Shown: positions 1 through 8,264, numbered from the stretch's first letter. The stretch: 52,228 bases of DNA from Novosphingobium sp. B1 (GCF_900176395.1 NZ_FWXL01000017.1:1-52228); one strand, 5' to 3'. Program-made: numbers and translations. Notes: a model not told the origin generated them from the letters alone.

Positions 1-144
1 GGCGAGCAGGGTTCTACCTCGATCGTTGGTCAATCGGATTGCCGCCCTCCCATATCGGCGCCCGTAGGGCGGCACCACATAAAAGGGGCAGGAAAGCCTG
101 CGAATAGCATCTGCTGGCATCGTACCGGATTTGTTCGCCCTTAG

Positions 145-390
145 CGTGCAGATACGTCACTTTCGTGTAGTCACCCCTACTTCGACCGGTCGGTGTTTAC
201 GACGATGTTCTCGCTGATGTTTGCATCCTATTCGCTCGGAGCCACCGGAGGGCCAATCGTCTTTGCCGCACTAGCGAGCAGGACCGGCAACTACGATCTG
301 GCCCTAACCATGTGCTGGTCGTCGATCGCGGTGCTGATGATCGCCATCCTCTTTCTGCCTCGCTACAACTCCGCGCAACGGGCAGTGTGA
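145..390 (+). pseudogene. MFS transporter C-terminal fragment
   Basis: The open frame begins right after a TAG at 142-144. It encodes the end of a major facilitator superfamily permease: a YFDRSVF segment, a glycine-rich helix (YSLGATGGP), then a second hydrophobic helix ending FLPRY. This pattern resembles the last two transmembrane helices of anion or aromatic-acid symporters. A full MFS protein has about 400-450 residues, so only about 75 C-terminal residues remain and no N-terminal part is visible upstream. It points towards the adjacent catabolic genes, so it may once have been their uptake permease; that is inference. A frameshift upstream of the window start cannot be excluded. Confidence 0.6.
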
Positions 391-493
391 GCCTACCGCG
401 CCGGCAGGACGGATCGGCAAGGGCGCGCGCACCCCACATTCGCGGGGACAGGAGCCCTGCCCCCGCGAAGCGCGCAACACCCCACGGCAGTCG

Positions 494-1486
494 TCAGATT
501 CGGAATTCGGAGAACGTTTCCGGTGCGAACATGTCCTCGACCGTCAACTGCCGGGGCGAAAGACCCTGCTCATGGTGGTAGCGCGTGAACGTCTCTATGA
601 CGTGCCGATTGCGATCGATGCCGTAGGGCCACCATTCCTTGCCCATGGTTGCGATCGTGTCCTCGACCGCAGCGATCTGCCAGGGCAGCATTGTCTTGAG
701 TGACGCCGAGACCATCAGTTGTTCGTAGACAAGCTTCTGGGCCTCGACAAACGCCTTGTACAGCGCTTGGGCGACCCAGCGGTTCTTCTCGTAGACATCG
801 CGGCGGATCGCGACGACATGCATGATCGGGAATATTCCTGTCTTGGCGAAATAGGCCTTCTCGACCGAGACGAAGTCAGGAAACAGGCGCCGGACTTTTT
901 CGGGTTCGGAATAGAAGGTCGAAGGCGCGCGAGGCGCATAGACCGCGTCAAGCTCGCCATCGGCGATCATTCGCGAAATGGTCTGCTCAGGTCCGATCGG
1001 AATGACCTTGAACTTCTCGGGGAGATTGATCTTGAGCTTTTCCTCTCGGCCCGGTTCCTCTTCCCCGCCGAAGAAATAGGTCACCGAGGACGGATCGACG
1101 CCGTATTCATCCTGCAGGATACCGCGGATCCACACCGGCGCGGTAAGCTGATACTCCGGCACGCCGATCCGCTTGCCGACAAGATCCGAAGGCTTTTCGA
1201 TCCCGCTTTTCGCCGAAACGAAGATGCCCGCATGCCGGAAGAAGCGCGAAGGGAACACCGGGATGGCGATGAAACCCGGATCCTCGCGGCCCAGCGTGAC
1301 GCAATAGGACGACATCGACATTTCGGCCACATCGAACTCGCGGTTGCGGATCATGCGGAAGAACGTCTCTTCGACATCCAGAACTTGGAAATTGAGATCG
1401 ATCCCGTCGGGCCGAACCTGGCCGGTCTGGAGTGCTTCGGTCCGGTCATATCCCCAGCAGGCGAAAGATAGATTGAGACGGCTCAT
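494..1486 (-). CDS. 4,5-dihydroxyphthalate decarboxylase-like protein
   Basis: A 330-residue protein of the Pht5/OphC (4,5-dihydroxyphthalate decarboxylase) family, which shares the fold of periplasmic solute-binding proteins but is cytoplasmic; no signal peptide is visible. The start ATG at 1486 begins MSRLNLSFACWGYDRT, typical of the family, and has an AAGGAA site about 9 nt upstream. A longer in-frame extension would overlap the upstream gene and looks non-coding. Visible features are an N-terminal DGIDLNF segment, a FFRMI...FDVAEMS region and a long C-terminal helical part. It lies 14 nt after the dehydrogenase-like gene in the same direction, so the two are probably co-transcribed. In the phthalate 4,5-dioxygenase pathway this enzyme makes protocatechuate. 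The true substrate here is unproven and could be another hydroxylated aromatic diacid. Confidence 0.72.
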   Translation of the reverse strand: MSRLNLSFACWGYDRTEALQTGQVRPDGIDLNFQVLDVEETFFRMIRNREFDVAEMSMSSYCVTLGREDPGFIAIPVFPSRFFRHAGIFVSAKSGIEKPSDLVGKRIGVPEYQLTAPVWIRGILQDEYGVDPSSVTYFFGGEEEPGREEKLKINLPEKFKVIPIGPEQTISRMIADGELDAVYAPRAPSTFYSEPEKVRRLFPDFVSVEKAYFAKTGIFPIMHVVAIRRDVYEKNRWVAQALYKAFVEAQKLVYEQLMVSASLKTMLPWQIAAVEDTIATMGKEWWPYGIDRNRHVIETFTRYHHEQGLSPRQLTVEDMFAPETFSEFRI

Positions 1487-1500
1487 TGGATGGTGTTTCC

Positions 1501-2673
1501 TTATGACTCTTGAATGATGGTCTGGGGCTTGACGTCGGCCGCGATGCGGCTGGATTCCAGCAGTGCGGCGCAGCAGGCCATGGTTTCGAGACCCCACCAG
1601 CCATCGTGGACTGGTGGCCTCGCGCCGAGAATCGAGGCGGCGAAGTCCTCGATCACATTTGCTCGGGAAAGCGTCGGCGGGGCGATCGGAATGGTTTCGC
1701 GCCGTTCATCACCGAAGACCTCGATCGCGGTCGGCAGTAGCTTGAGGTCGGCCCGCTCACAGCTCACGAGGACGAATCCAAAATGTTCGTGGTGGGGCGC
1801 GCCGGCCGGATCGCCCGCCGAGGCCGATCCAAACGTCCGGGCCAGCTTCGCATCGATCTCGTCCTGCTGCGAAAGCTGGTTCAGAGCTTTCCGGGCCTCT
1901 CCATAGCGCGCGGGATCCTTCGGACGGCCCAGCTCCGAAATCCAGCCGAGCAGCTCGTCGCTGTCATAGTGGGCATAGCCGCTGTACGTGAGCGTGGCCG
2001 CGGCGCCGGATGCAAACGTCATCAGCGCTGAGTATGCCCCTTCGCTCGGCCGCGATGCATCCCAGTTGGCCGCGACCGCGCGAACCGATTCCACCGGCTG
2101 GCGCACGATGCGCCGCACCACATCGATCTGGTGCGCCGCCTGACTGTAGACCACGCCGCCGCCGCGCTCGCTGTCCAGTTCCTCGGGCCGTCGCGGACGA
2201 TACATGAAATCGGTGTAGTTGAAGGCGTTGACCAGACGCACCTTGCCATAGCGCCCCGATGCCACGAGTTCCGCCGCTACGCGGACCGGCTCGTCGAAGG
2301 CGTGGCTCGGGCCGACCATGAGTACCTTGCCCGCTTTCTCCGCCGCCCTCGCCATCGCCGCGCAATCGCCGACCGAAGTCGCCATCGGCTTCTCGACCAG
2401 CACATGCTTGCCCGCCTCGAGCGCGGCAATGGCCTGAGCGGCGTGCAACTCGTGCGGTGTGGCGATGTAGAGGGCATCCACGCTAGAATCTGCCAGCAAC
2501 GCCTCATACGTGCGGTGCCCCGTCGCTTCAAACTGCGACTCGAACCGGACGAGGGCCTCATCGCGCAGGTCGTGGGCCGCGCTCAGCTGCACCGCAGGAT
2601 GGGCACGAAGGGCAGGCAAGGTCAACATGAAACCTCGTCCGAGACCCACGATTCCGAGGCGTATGTGTTTCAA
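1501..2673 (-). CDS. Gfo/Idh/MocA oxidoreductase, phthalate dihydrodiol dehydrogenase-like
   Basis: A 390-residue Gfo/Idh/MocA-family NAD(P)-dependent dehydrogenase. The N-terminal Rossmann motif reads IRLGIVGLGRGFM, followed by the family EKPMA segment, whose lysine is normally catalytic, and a C-terminal alpha/beta domain with SQAAHQIDVVRR. The Pht4/OphB dihydrodiol dehydrogenases of phthalate degradation belong to this family. The likely start is TTG at 2673, preceded by GAAAGG six nt away; a second in-frame TTG at 2691 has no such site. The gene is upstream of the decarboxylase-like gene and divergent from the nadC paralogue, sharing a 221-bp promoter region. The expected role is to rearomatise the cis-dihydrodiol made by the Rieske oxygenase at 3808. 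Substrate assignment is by context only. Confidence 0.72.
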   Translation of the reverse strand: MKHIRLGIVGLGRGFMLTLPALRAHPAVQLSAAHDLRDEALVRFESQFEATGHRTYEALLADSSVDALYIATPHELHAAQAIAALEAGKHVLVEKPMATSVGDCAAMARAAEKAGKVLMVGPSHAFDEPVRVAAELVASGRYGKVRLVNAFNYTDFMYRPRRPEELDSERGGGVVYSQAAHQIDVVRRIVRQPVESVRAVAANWDASRPSEGAYSALMTFASGAAATLTYSGYAHYDSDELLGWISELGRPKDPARYGEARKALNQLSQQDEIDAKLARTFGSASAGDPAGAPHHEHFGFVLVSCERADLKLLPTAIEVFGDERRETIPIAPPTLSRANVIEDFAASILGARPPVHDGWWGLETMACCAALLESSRIAADVKPQTIIQES

Positions 2674-2733
2674 CGCTAACCTTTCGCACAATTGGGGAAC
2701 TGAAATGGGCGGCCCCGCTTGAATTCCCGATAG

Positions 2734-2745
2734 TTCTATATAGAA
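2734..2745. promoter_or_regulatory. 12-bp palindrome in the divergent catabolic promoter
   Basis: TTCTATATAGAA is a perfect palindrome in the 221-bp space between the divergent dehydrogenase-like gene (start 2673) and nadC paralogue (start 2895). Its position and AT-rich symmetric form fit a regulator operator. The MarR-family gene at 5269 is the nearest candidate regulator, but the pairing is inferred. Confidence 0.45.
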
Positions 2746-2894
2746 GCATATGCAAGCTACTCAGAGTGCGGACATGCACCGCCGGCAAGCCAAATTTGAC
2801 CGGCGGCGGCGAAGCCAATCTCCATGCATGCAATGAAACAAGGGAAACACGATGCGCAGAGTATTCGAAACGAAGCAACCGGAGGATCGGGCCA

Positions 2895-3752
2895 ATGTCC
2901 AAGCCTGAAACGGTTGCCGGACTTGGTCGCCAGGAACTCGCGAGCTTCGTGTCTGCCGTGCTTGCCGAGGATCTGGGCACCGGCGGCGACGTTACCACCA
3001 ATCTGACGATTGGAGATGGCCTTCGCCTCAGCGCAGTCATCGCTACCCGACAGGATATCGTGGTGGCGGGCCTGGAGCTGGGAGTCGCATTTTTCCGCCA
3101 GCTGGATCCTGGCATCAAGATCGAACTTCTGAAGAGCGACGGCGAACGCGCCGCACGGGGAGACGTGTTGATGCGCCTGGAGGGCAATGGTCGCGCCATG
3201 CTTTCGGCCGAACGATCGGCGCTCAACAGCCTGCAGCACCTGTCAGGCATAGCCACGCTCACCCACGAATATGCGGACAAGATCGCCGGAACCGGATGCA
3301 CCTTGCTCGACACCCGCAAGACGATTCCCGGCCTCAGGGTCATCGAGAAATATGCAGCCCGCATGGGCGGTGCCACCAATCACCGCATGCGGCTCGATGA
3401 TGGAGTCCTGATCAAGGACAATCATATCGCGCTGTGCGGTGGTGTCGAACGGGCAGTTGGCCTCGCCAAGGCATCCGAACTCGAAATCCAGGTCGAGGTC
3501 GACCTGCTGGAGCAGATCGAACCTGCACTGGCGGCGGGGGCGGAGCGGCTGCTGTGCGACAACATGTCTGCCGCGATGCTGCGCGAAGCCGTGAAGATCG
3601 TCGGCGGCAGGGTTCCGATCGAAGCTTCCGGCGGCGTCAGGCTCGACACCATCCGGGACATCGCGGAGACCGGCGTGGACTTCGTCTCGGTCGGGCGGAT
3701 CACGCAGAGCGCCCCCGCCGCCGACATCGGGCTGGACTACAGCCCGGCCTGA
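2895..3752 (+). CDS. nadC: Quinolinate phosphoribosyltransferase (second-copy, catabolic context)
   Basis: A 285-residue quinolinate phosphoribosyltransferase, which in NAD synthesis converts quinolinate and PRPP to nicotinate mononucleotide, releasing CO2. The chosen ATG follows GGAGG by 9 nt. Visible family motifs are the N-terminal AEDLGTGGDVTT, the central DTRKTIPGLRVIEKYA and NHRMRLDDGVLIKDNH, the acidic EVDLLEQ strand and the C-terminal EASGGV phosphate-binding region. It is full length. It lies 55 nt before a phthalate-type Rieske oxygenase and opposite dihydrodiol dehydrogenase-like and decarboxylase-like genes. In Burkholderia cepacia DBO1 the phthalate locus carries a similar extra copy, ophE, because phthalate inhibits this enzyme and the pathway consumes quinolinate. 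The same protective role is likely here. There is no nadA or nadB next to it, which argues against a plain NAD operon. Confidence 0.85.
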   Translation: MSKPETVAGLGRQELASFVSAVLAEDLGTGGDVTTNLTIGDGLRLSAVIATRQDIVVAGLELGVAFFRQLDPGIKIELLKSDGERAARGDVLMRLEGNGRAMLSAERSALNSLQHLSGIATLTHEYADKIAGTGCTLLDTRKTIPGLRVIEKYAARMGGATNHRMRLDDGVLIKDNHIALCGGVERAVGLAKASELEIQVEVDLLEQIEPALAAGAERLLCDNMSAAMLREAVKIVGGRVPIEASGGVRLDTIRDIAETGVDFVSVGRITQSAPAADIGLDYSPA

Positions 3753-3807
3753 TCGATCCCGGAGAGGATCGACCCACCCCATAGAAAAGTCATTAGGGAG
3801 AAACACA

Positions 3808-5136
3808 ATGACACCTGAACAGAATGACCTGCTTTGCCGCGTGGAAGGCAATGCCCCGATGGGCCGCCTGATGCGCCAGCATTGGCTTCCGGCCTGCATG
3901 ATCGAGGAAGTCGCCGAACCCGACGGCACTCCACTGCGCGTTCGCTTGCTCGGCGAAAACATGGTGGTGTTCCGGGACAGCGAAGGCAGGATCGGCGCAC
4001 TCGACGAACTTTGCCCGCATCGCCGCGCCTCGCTGGCCTTTGGCCGCAACGAAGAATGCGGATTGCGCTGTCTCTACCATGGCTGGAAGTTCGACGTGAA
4101 CGGCAACGCCCTCGACATGTCCTCCGAGCCCGCCGACGCCAAGCTGCGCGAGACGATGAAGACCAAGGCCTATCCGGTTCGTGAAGCGGGGGGATTTGTC
4201 TGGGTCTGGATGGGTGATACCGACAATGTGCTGCCTTTCGATCCGCCCAACTGGACTGCCGCTCCGGCAGACAAGATCAGCATCGTGAAGATGCATGGAG
4301 CCTGCAACTGGGCTCAGATACTTGAAGGATCGATCGATTCTGCGCACAGTTCGAGCCTGCATTCCACCAACATGCCCACGGCAACCGAAGTGAGCGGATC
4401 GACCGCGACCGACAGCGCCTGGCTGCGCCCATCGGCCGACAAGGCGCCACGTATCGAGGTTCAGAAGACCCCGTTCGGCTTCCGTTATGTTGCGATCCGC
4501 AAGCCGATCGTCGAACCCGACAAGCAGGACTATGTGCGCATGACCCTGTTTGTCGCCCCTTTCACGGTCCACATTCCATCGAACGACCAATACCACCTGA
4601 GCCAGATGCTTGTGCCGGTCGATGACGAGAACACCATGTTCTACTGGATTGCCTGGCACCCCGAGAAAGGGATTTCGCAGGATGCCTGGCGGAAGTTCTG
4701 CGGTGCCGAACTCGGCCAGGATGTCGAGCCGGTCACGTTCAAGAAGATCCGTAACGCCGAAAACAATTACCTGCAGGATCGCGCCGCGATGAAAGCCGGG
4801 GACTTCACCGGCATCTACGGCATCCCGGCGCAGGACATGGCCATGTGGGAATCGATGGGACCGATCGCGGACCGCAGCGAGGATCGCCTCGGATCGAGCG
4901 ACAAGGCTATCTTCACGTTCCGGACGCTGATGTATCGTGCGGCCCAAGCCGTGGAACGCGGCGAGCCCGCGATCGGGACAGGGGAGTCGCGCATTCCCCA
5001 TGCCAAGCTGATGTCCTTTGAGGGCATGGTGCCCAAGGGCGACGACTGGCGCCTTCTCAATGTCTCCGATGAGGAACGCCGACTTTCGAGCGCGGCGGAG
5101 GACAAGGGAGATCTTGTCGAAGATCTGGCCGGCTGA
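3808..5136 (+). CDS. Rieske aromatic-ring oxygenase, phthalate 4,5-dioxygenase type
   Basis: A 442-residue oxygenase component of the class with a single alpha subunit, like Pht3/OphA2 phthalate 4,5-dioxygenase. A GGGAGA site precedes the ATG. The Rieske [2Fe-2S] ligands are C69-P-H71 and C88-L-Y-H91 (LRCLYHGWKFD). The mononuclear iron site is visible as EGSIDSAHSSSLH, with the bridging D177 and ligands H180 and H185. The N-terminus (EQNDLL, PMGRLMRQHWLPA) is characteristic of this subfamily. It needs an FMN/plant-type ferredoxin reductase, which is absent from the window. It lies downstream of the nadC paralogue in the same direction. Relatives also include oxygenases and demethylases for other aromatic acids, so phthalate itself is only the most likely substrate. 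Confidence 0.85.
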   Translation: MTPEQNDLLCRVEGNAPMGRLMRQHWLPACMIEEVAEPDGTPLRVRLLGENMVVFRDSEGRIGALDELCPHRRASLAFGRNEECGLRCLYHGWKFDVNGNALDMSSEPADAKLRETMKTKAYPVREAGGFVWVWMGDTDNVLPFDPPNWTAAPADKISIVKMHGACNWAQILEGSIDSAHSSSLHSTNMPTATEVSGSTATDSAWLRPSADKAPRIEVQKTPFGFRYVAIRKPIVEPDKQDYVRMTLFVAPFTVHIPSNDQYHLSQMLVPVDDENTMFYWIAWHPEKGISQDAWRKFCGAELGQDVEPVTFKKIRNAENNYLQDRAAMKAGDFTGIYGIPAQDMAMWESMGPIADRSEDRLGSSDKAIFTFRTLMYRAAQAVERGEPAIGTGESRIPHAKLMSFEGMVPKGDDWRLLNVSDEERRLSSAAEDKGDLVEDLAG

Positions 5137-5193
5137 GGCGCGGCAAAGTGGTCACGCCCCACTTCGCTTGCGCGTAGAAAATTGATAGTGCGG

Positions 5194-5221
5194 CCGTGTT
5201 CGACATTTTTTTCGTACACGG
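5194..5221. promoter_or_regulatory. Imperfect inverted repeat before the MarR gene
   Basis: CCGTGTTCGA (5194-5203) and TCGTACACGG (5212-5221) pair at 9 of 10 positions around an 8-bp T-rich spacer. It lies between the Rieske oxygenase stop and the MarR start. It could be the MarR autoregulatory operator or a weak transcription end for the oxygenase mRNA; the sequence alone does not decide. Confidence 0.35.
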
Positions 5222-5268
5222 TCACGCACCCGGTGCGGCCGTCATCTTGAGATCTGGGAGAATCCGCG

Positions 5269-5754
5269 TTGCCGATCCCGCGACCGCAAACGCTCCAGCC
5301 CGAAGAGAGTCTTGGCTACCAGGTCCGGCGCTGTCACCGCAGGTTTGACAGGTTGCTCAATTCGGTCTTGGCGCGCGAGGGGCTGAAGGCAGGGTATTGG
5401 TATTATCTGCGAGCCTTGTGGTTAGAGGACGGTCTGACTCAAAAACAACTCAGCGATCGGACAAATGTCGCTGAAAACACAACCGTTGTAATGATCAACG
5501 GCATGGTTGCGGATGGTCTGGTCGAGCGCAGGCAACAGCTTGGCGACCGGCGCAAACAGAACATCGTGCTGACAGAGCCCGGTCGCGAGCTCGAAACCAG
5601 GCTGATGCATCATGCCACCAGCATCAATGGCTTGGCGTCAGCCGATATTCCGGCAGATGAAGTGGCAATCTGCCTATCGGTACTCGCAAGAGTTTCGAGA
5701 AACCTGGCTGCCGAACTCCGATTGCGGACCGAAGCAGTCGCTTGCGACGATTGA
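5269..5754 (+). CDS. MarR-family transcriptional regulator
   Basis: A 161-residue winged-helix regulator of the MarR family, starting at TTG with GGGAG about 9 nt upstream. The pattern is typical: an N-terminal dimerisation helix (YQVRRCHRRFDRLLNSVLAREGL), a winged-helix core (DGLTQKQLSDRTNVAENTTVVMINGMVADGLVERRQ), the wing GDRRKQNIVLTEPGREL, and a C-terminal helix. Regulators of this type often sense aromatic ligands and repress catabolic operons, so this one probably controls the divergent genes around 2674-2894 through the palindrome at 2734. It is the last intact gene of the catabolic block before the disrupted flavin reductase. The ligand and target sites are inferred. Confidence 0.85.
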   Translation: MPIPRPQTLQPEESLGYQVRRCHRRFDRLLNSVLAREGLKAGYWYYLRALWLEDGLTQKQLSDRTNVAENTTVVMINGMVADGLVERRQQLGDRRKQNIVLTEPGRELETRLMHHATSINGLASADIPADEVAICLSVLARVSRNLAAELRLRTEAVACDD

Positions 5755-5852
5755 TGAGATGAGCAGTCTGATGCGGTGGACAGCCAAATAGTCGGTGGAA
5801 GGCTCAGTATTCTTTGGTCGTTCGGAGTCAAGCCAGACCTTACCATGTAGGA

Positions 5853-6080
5853 ATGACAACGAGCGCGAACCAAGCCGAATTTCGTCTGGCAATGCGGCGG
5901 CTAGCCGCAACTGTGACCGTCCTGACGCTGGAGCTTGAAGGTCAACCATTCGGAATGGTTGCAACCGCGGTTTGCTCGCTGGCGCTTGAACCGCCAAGCA
6001 TTCTGGCGTGCATCAACAAGTCCGCTTTCCTGCATGATGAGTTTGCCGGATGCACAAGGTTCGGGCTGAACATATTAGAG
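5853..6080 (+). pseudogene. Flavin reductase domain protein, truncated by IS630-family element
   Basis: About 75 N-terminal residues match the HpaC-like flavin reductase fold: FRLAMRRLAATVTVLTL, GMVATAVCSLALEPPSILAC, NKSAFLHDEF and RFGLNIL. Full-length members have about 160-180 residues. Homology stops at about 6080 and the frame then reads into the end of an insertion sequence, giving a short unrelated tail to 6119. Such proteins supply reduced flavin to two-component monooxygenases. Whether it once served this catabolic block is unknown. A start at TTG 5814 is possible but the ATG fits the family N-terminus better. Confidence 0.65.
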
Positions 6081-6900
6081 CGGTTTCCACTCATTCCGGT
6101 TCATACCCGCACGAGCTGAAGTAGTTTGCGCATTCGGCGGGTTGGAAGATGTCGACGAGCCTGCCGATCAGCCCCCACAGCCCGCTGACGGTTCGTTCGC
6201 CCGCCTTGCGCAGCATGGCTTTCAGGCGAGAGAATGCTTTTTCTATAGGATTGAAGTCGGGGCTGTAGGGCGGGAGGAAGCGCAGGGTTGCTCCCGCCGC
6301 TTCGATCCGTTCTTTCACGGCGGCCCGCTTGTGGCTTGAAAGGTTGTCCATGATGACGACGTCGCCGGGCCGCAACTCTGGCACCAAAACCTGCGCCACA
6401 TAGGCTTCGAACCAGTCGCCGTTGATCGGACCATCGAGCACCATCGGCGCGACCATGCCGGTCATTCGCAGGCCGGCCACCAGCGTGGTGGTCTTGCGAT
6501 GACCATGCGGGTAGCCCATCCGCAGCCGCTCACCCTTGGCGCAACGGCCGTGGCTGCGGGTCATGTTGGTGGCGGTCCAGGTCTCGTCGATGAAAACGAG
6601 GCGTTCGGGTTCGAGGTCGATCTGTCCGTCGAACCAGCGCTGGCGTTGCCTCAGGACGTCGGGACGATCTTGCTCGATCGCGTGCCCGGTCTTTTTTTGC
6701 GCGTGATCCCGTGACGGACGAAAAAGCGATGCACGGTGCCGATCCCAACCAAGGTGCCGCGCTCGATCAGCCGCGCCTGAACCTCGACCAGGGTCATGTC
6801 GCCCTGCTCGGCGATCAGTTCCCGAATGAAGTCACCGTGCGCTTCGATCCTGCCCGAATGACGGTCGCCACCTGTGAGCGGACGGAATTGACTGCAACGA
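6080..6900 (-). mobile_element. Degraded IS630-family insertion sequence
   Basis: The left boundary is set by the break in the flavin reductase at about 6080, next to a TTA (IS630 elements target TA). The transposase stop at 6091 lies about 11 bp inside, as expected. On the other side the transposase loses its N-terminal helix-turn-helix near 6895, and I see no matching terminal repeat there. The element has therefore lost its transposase-start end. The right boundary is approximate. Confidence 0.6.
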
Positions 6901-6974
6901 GCCGATTTTGAAGCGCCCCAAGGACCGACAAAATTACCTGCAGTGGCCACGGCTACATTTCCGTTCGGCTTCAC
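6091..6974 (-). pseudogene. IS630-family transposase, frameshifted and 5'-truncated
   Basis: Two minus-strand frames together make an IS630 DDE transposase. The first (to 6651) gives GGDRHSGRIEAHGDF and RFFVRHGITRKK. The second (to 6091) gives HAIEQDRPDVLRQRQRWFDG, the first catalytic Asp in FIDETWT, the second in IMDNLSSHKR, and the catalytic Glu in PDFNPIEKAFS. The switch needs a -1 shift at a run of seven A in the transcript (T run 6692-6698). Some IS630 elements use programmed slippage at such runs, so this alone need not be inactivating. The usual N-terminal HTH of about 50 residues is missing, so the protein is probably dead. Confidence 0.7.
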
Positions 6975-6977
6975 TTG

Positions 6978-8264
6978 TCACCTTCTCACCTTCCCCAGCA
7001 TAGCCGCTGCGGCATTCGAGGCAGGGGCGAGCTTGCGTCCATAGCGCAGCGCGGTCGATGTCGATGTCCAGCGCAGCGCCTGGGCAACAGGGCCTGCATC
7101 GGCCCCGCTGGCAAATAGATCCTGTGTCAGCCCGACCCTCAACGAATGCGTACTGAGCGCAGCTATAGCGCGATCGAGCTTCTTGCCCATCAGCGTCACC
7201 AGACCCGCATCGGCTGCGGCGCGGGCGCGGCGCTTGATAATATGCCGCACAGCAGTGGGCGTGAGCGCTGCCGACCCGATCGCATAGGTGACTCCGGGAT
7301 CGCGTGCTTGCACGGCGGCCATTCGCTCCCGGTCCACCTTCGCATTAGGCGCAAGATCGGCCATGGTCAGCGCCCGGCGCGCGAGAACTACTTTGCGTCG
7401 CCGCACGGCGATCCGGCAAAACAGCGGGCCTGCGCTAATTGCGCTCACATCGCGCCATAACGCAATCCGCCGCATGGTGTCTGGCGAGACCCAGACATAG
7501 CTCCCCTCCCCCAGCTGGTCGGTTTTGGATCGCTCGATATGAAGCAGGCCCGAGCCATCGTCCTGAAGCTGGACACTTTCGCAAGTAGCCGCGACCAGCT
7601 CGGACACCCTGAGCCCGGCATCATAGCCAAGCGACAGCAACGCCGCATCGCGCAAGCCCGGCGGATCGCCGCCACAGGCATCGAGCAGCGCGGTGAGAGT
7701 CAAGCCTTTGGCTGGCTCGCGGCCGATCTCGGCGCCGAACCGCAAGGGGCCCGCCTGGCGCTGCGCCACGCCCTGTCGCTTGCGCATGCCGCGCAAGGCA
7801 TCGCGCACCAGCGGTGCCGCAGTCGCCGATGGCAGATCGAGGATACGGTGCACCGCGCCCAGCGAGGCAACTTTGCGCGAAATCGTTGCAGGACTTTGCC
7901 GCCTGGCCTCGAGATGGCCGATGTACCCGGTCAAGCGCTCGGGCGAAGCCGGGAGTCCTGGCCGAGGATGATCGAGGCAAAACCCGCTGTAGCATTCAAG
8001 ATCGGCAGCCAAAGCGCGCAGTGTCGCGCTGCTGCGTGCGGCGAGCGCGGTGGTGAAGTTAAGCTCGGCGACCTGGGTCCCCTCCCCCAGCAAGGATCCG
8101 AGGACCGCGACAAGGCGTTCTTTGTGCGTCGGCTTCGTTGACCGGCGGCGTTGCGGCAGAATGCCTTCGCCCGAGGCGAGCACCGTGACAATTTCGGCGC
8201 TCGCCGCTGGAACAATAGCGGTGGGGAGTGTTTTGACTTTCCTTGGCGACGCTGCGCGGCTCAT
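6978..8264 (-). CDS. Tyrosine recombinase / phage-integrase family (copy 1)
   Basis: A 428-residue tyrosine recombinase. Catalytic positions are visible: Arg 219 in DAGLRVSEL, Lys 247 in RSKTDQLGEG, His 373 and Arg 376 in STHSLRVGLTQDL, Trp 399 in LRWTST (where many relatives have His), and the nucleophile Tyr 408 in ALRYGRKL. The N-terminal part contains a SAM-like core-binding domain (residues about 45-160). It is related to the second recombinase at 9972, with the same motifs in the same order. The start at ATG 8264 is preferred; an in-frame TTG at 8285 is possible. Its 3' end abuts the truncated end of the IS630 element. Natural role (element excision, plasmid dimer resolution or gene mobility) is not evident. 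Confidence 0.85.
   Translation of the reverse strand: MSRAASPRKVKTLPTAIVPAASAEIVTVLASGEGILPQRRRSTKPTHKERLVAVLGSLLGEGTQVAELNFTTALAARSSATLRALAADLECYSGFCLDHPRPGLPASPERLTGYIGHLEARRQSPATISRKVASLGAVHRILDLPSATAAPLVRDALRGMRKRQGVAQRQAGPLRFGAEIGREPAKGLTLTALLDACGGDPPGLRDAALLSLGYDAGLRVSELVAATCESVQLQDDGSGLLHIERSKTDQLGEGSYVWVSPDTMRRIALWRDVSAISAGPLFCRIAVRRRKVVLARRALTMADLAPNAKVDRERMAAVQARDPGVTYAIGSAALTPTAVRHIIKRRARAAADAGLVTLMGKKLDRAIAALSTHSLRVGLTQDLFASGADAGPVAQALRWTSTSTALRYGRKLAPASNAAAAMLGKVRR

Noticed and set aside
719..1471. 250-codon plus-strand open frame
   Set aside because: It is antisense to the decarboxylase-like gene, is Arg/Asp-rich with no family pattern, and has no ribosome-binding site.
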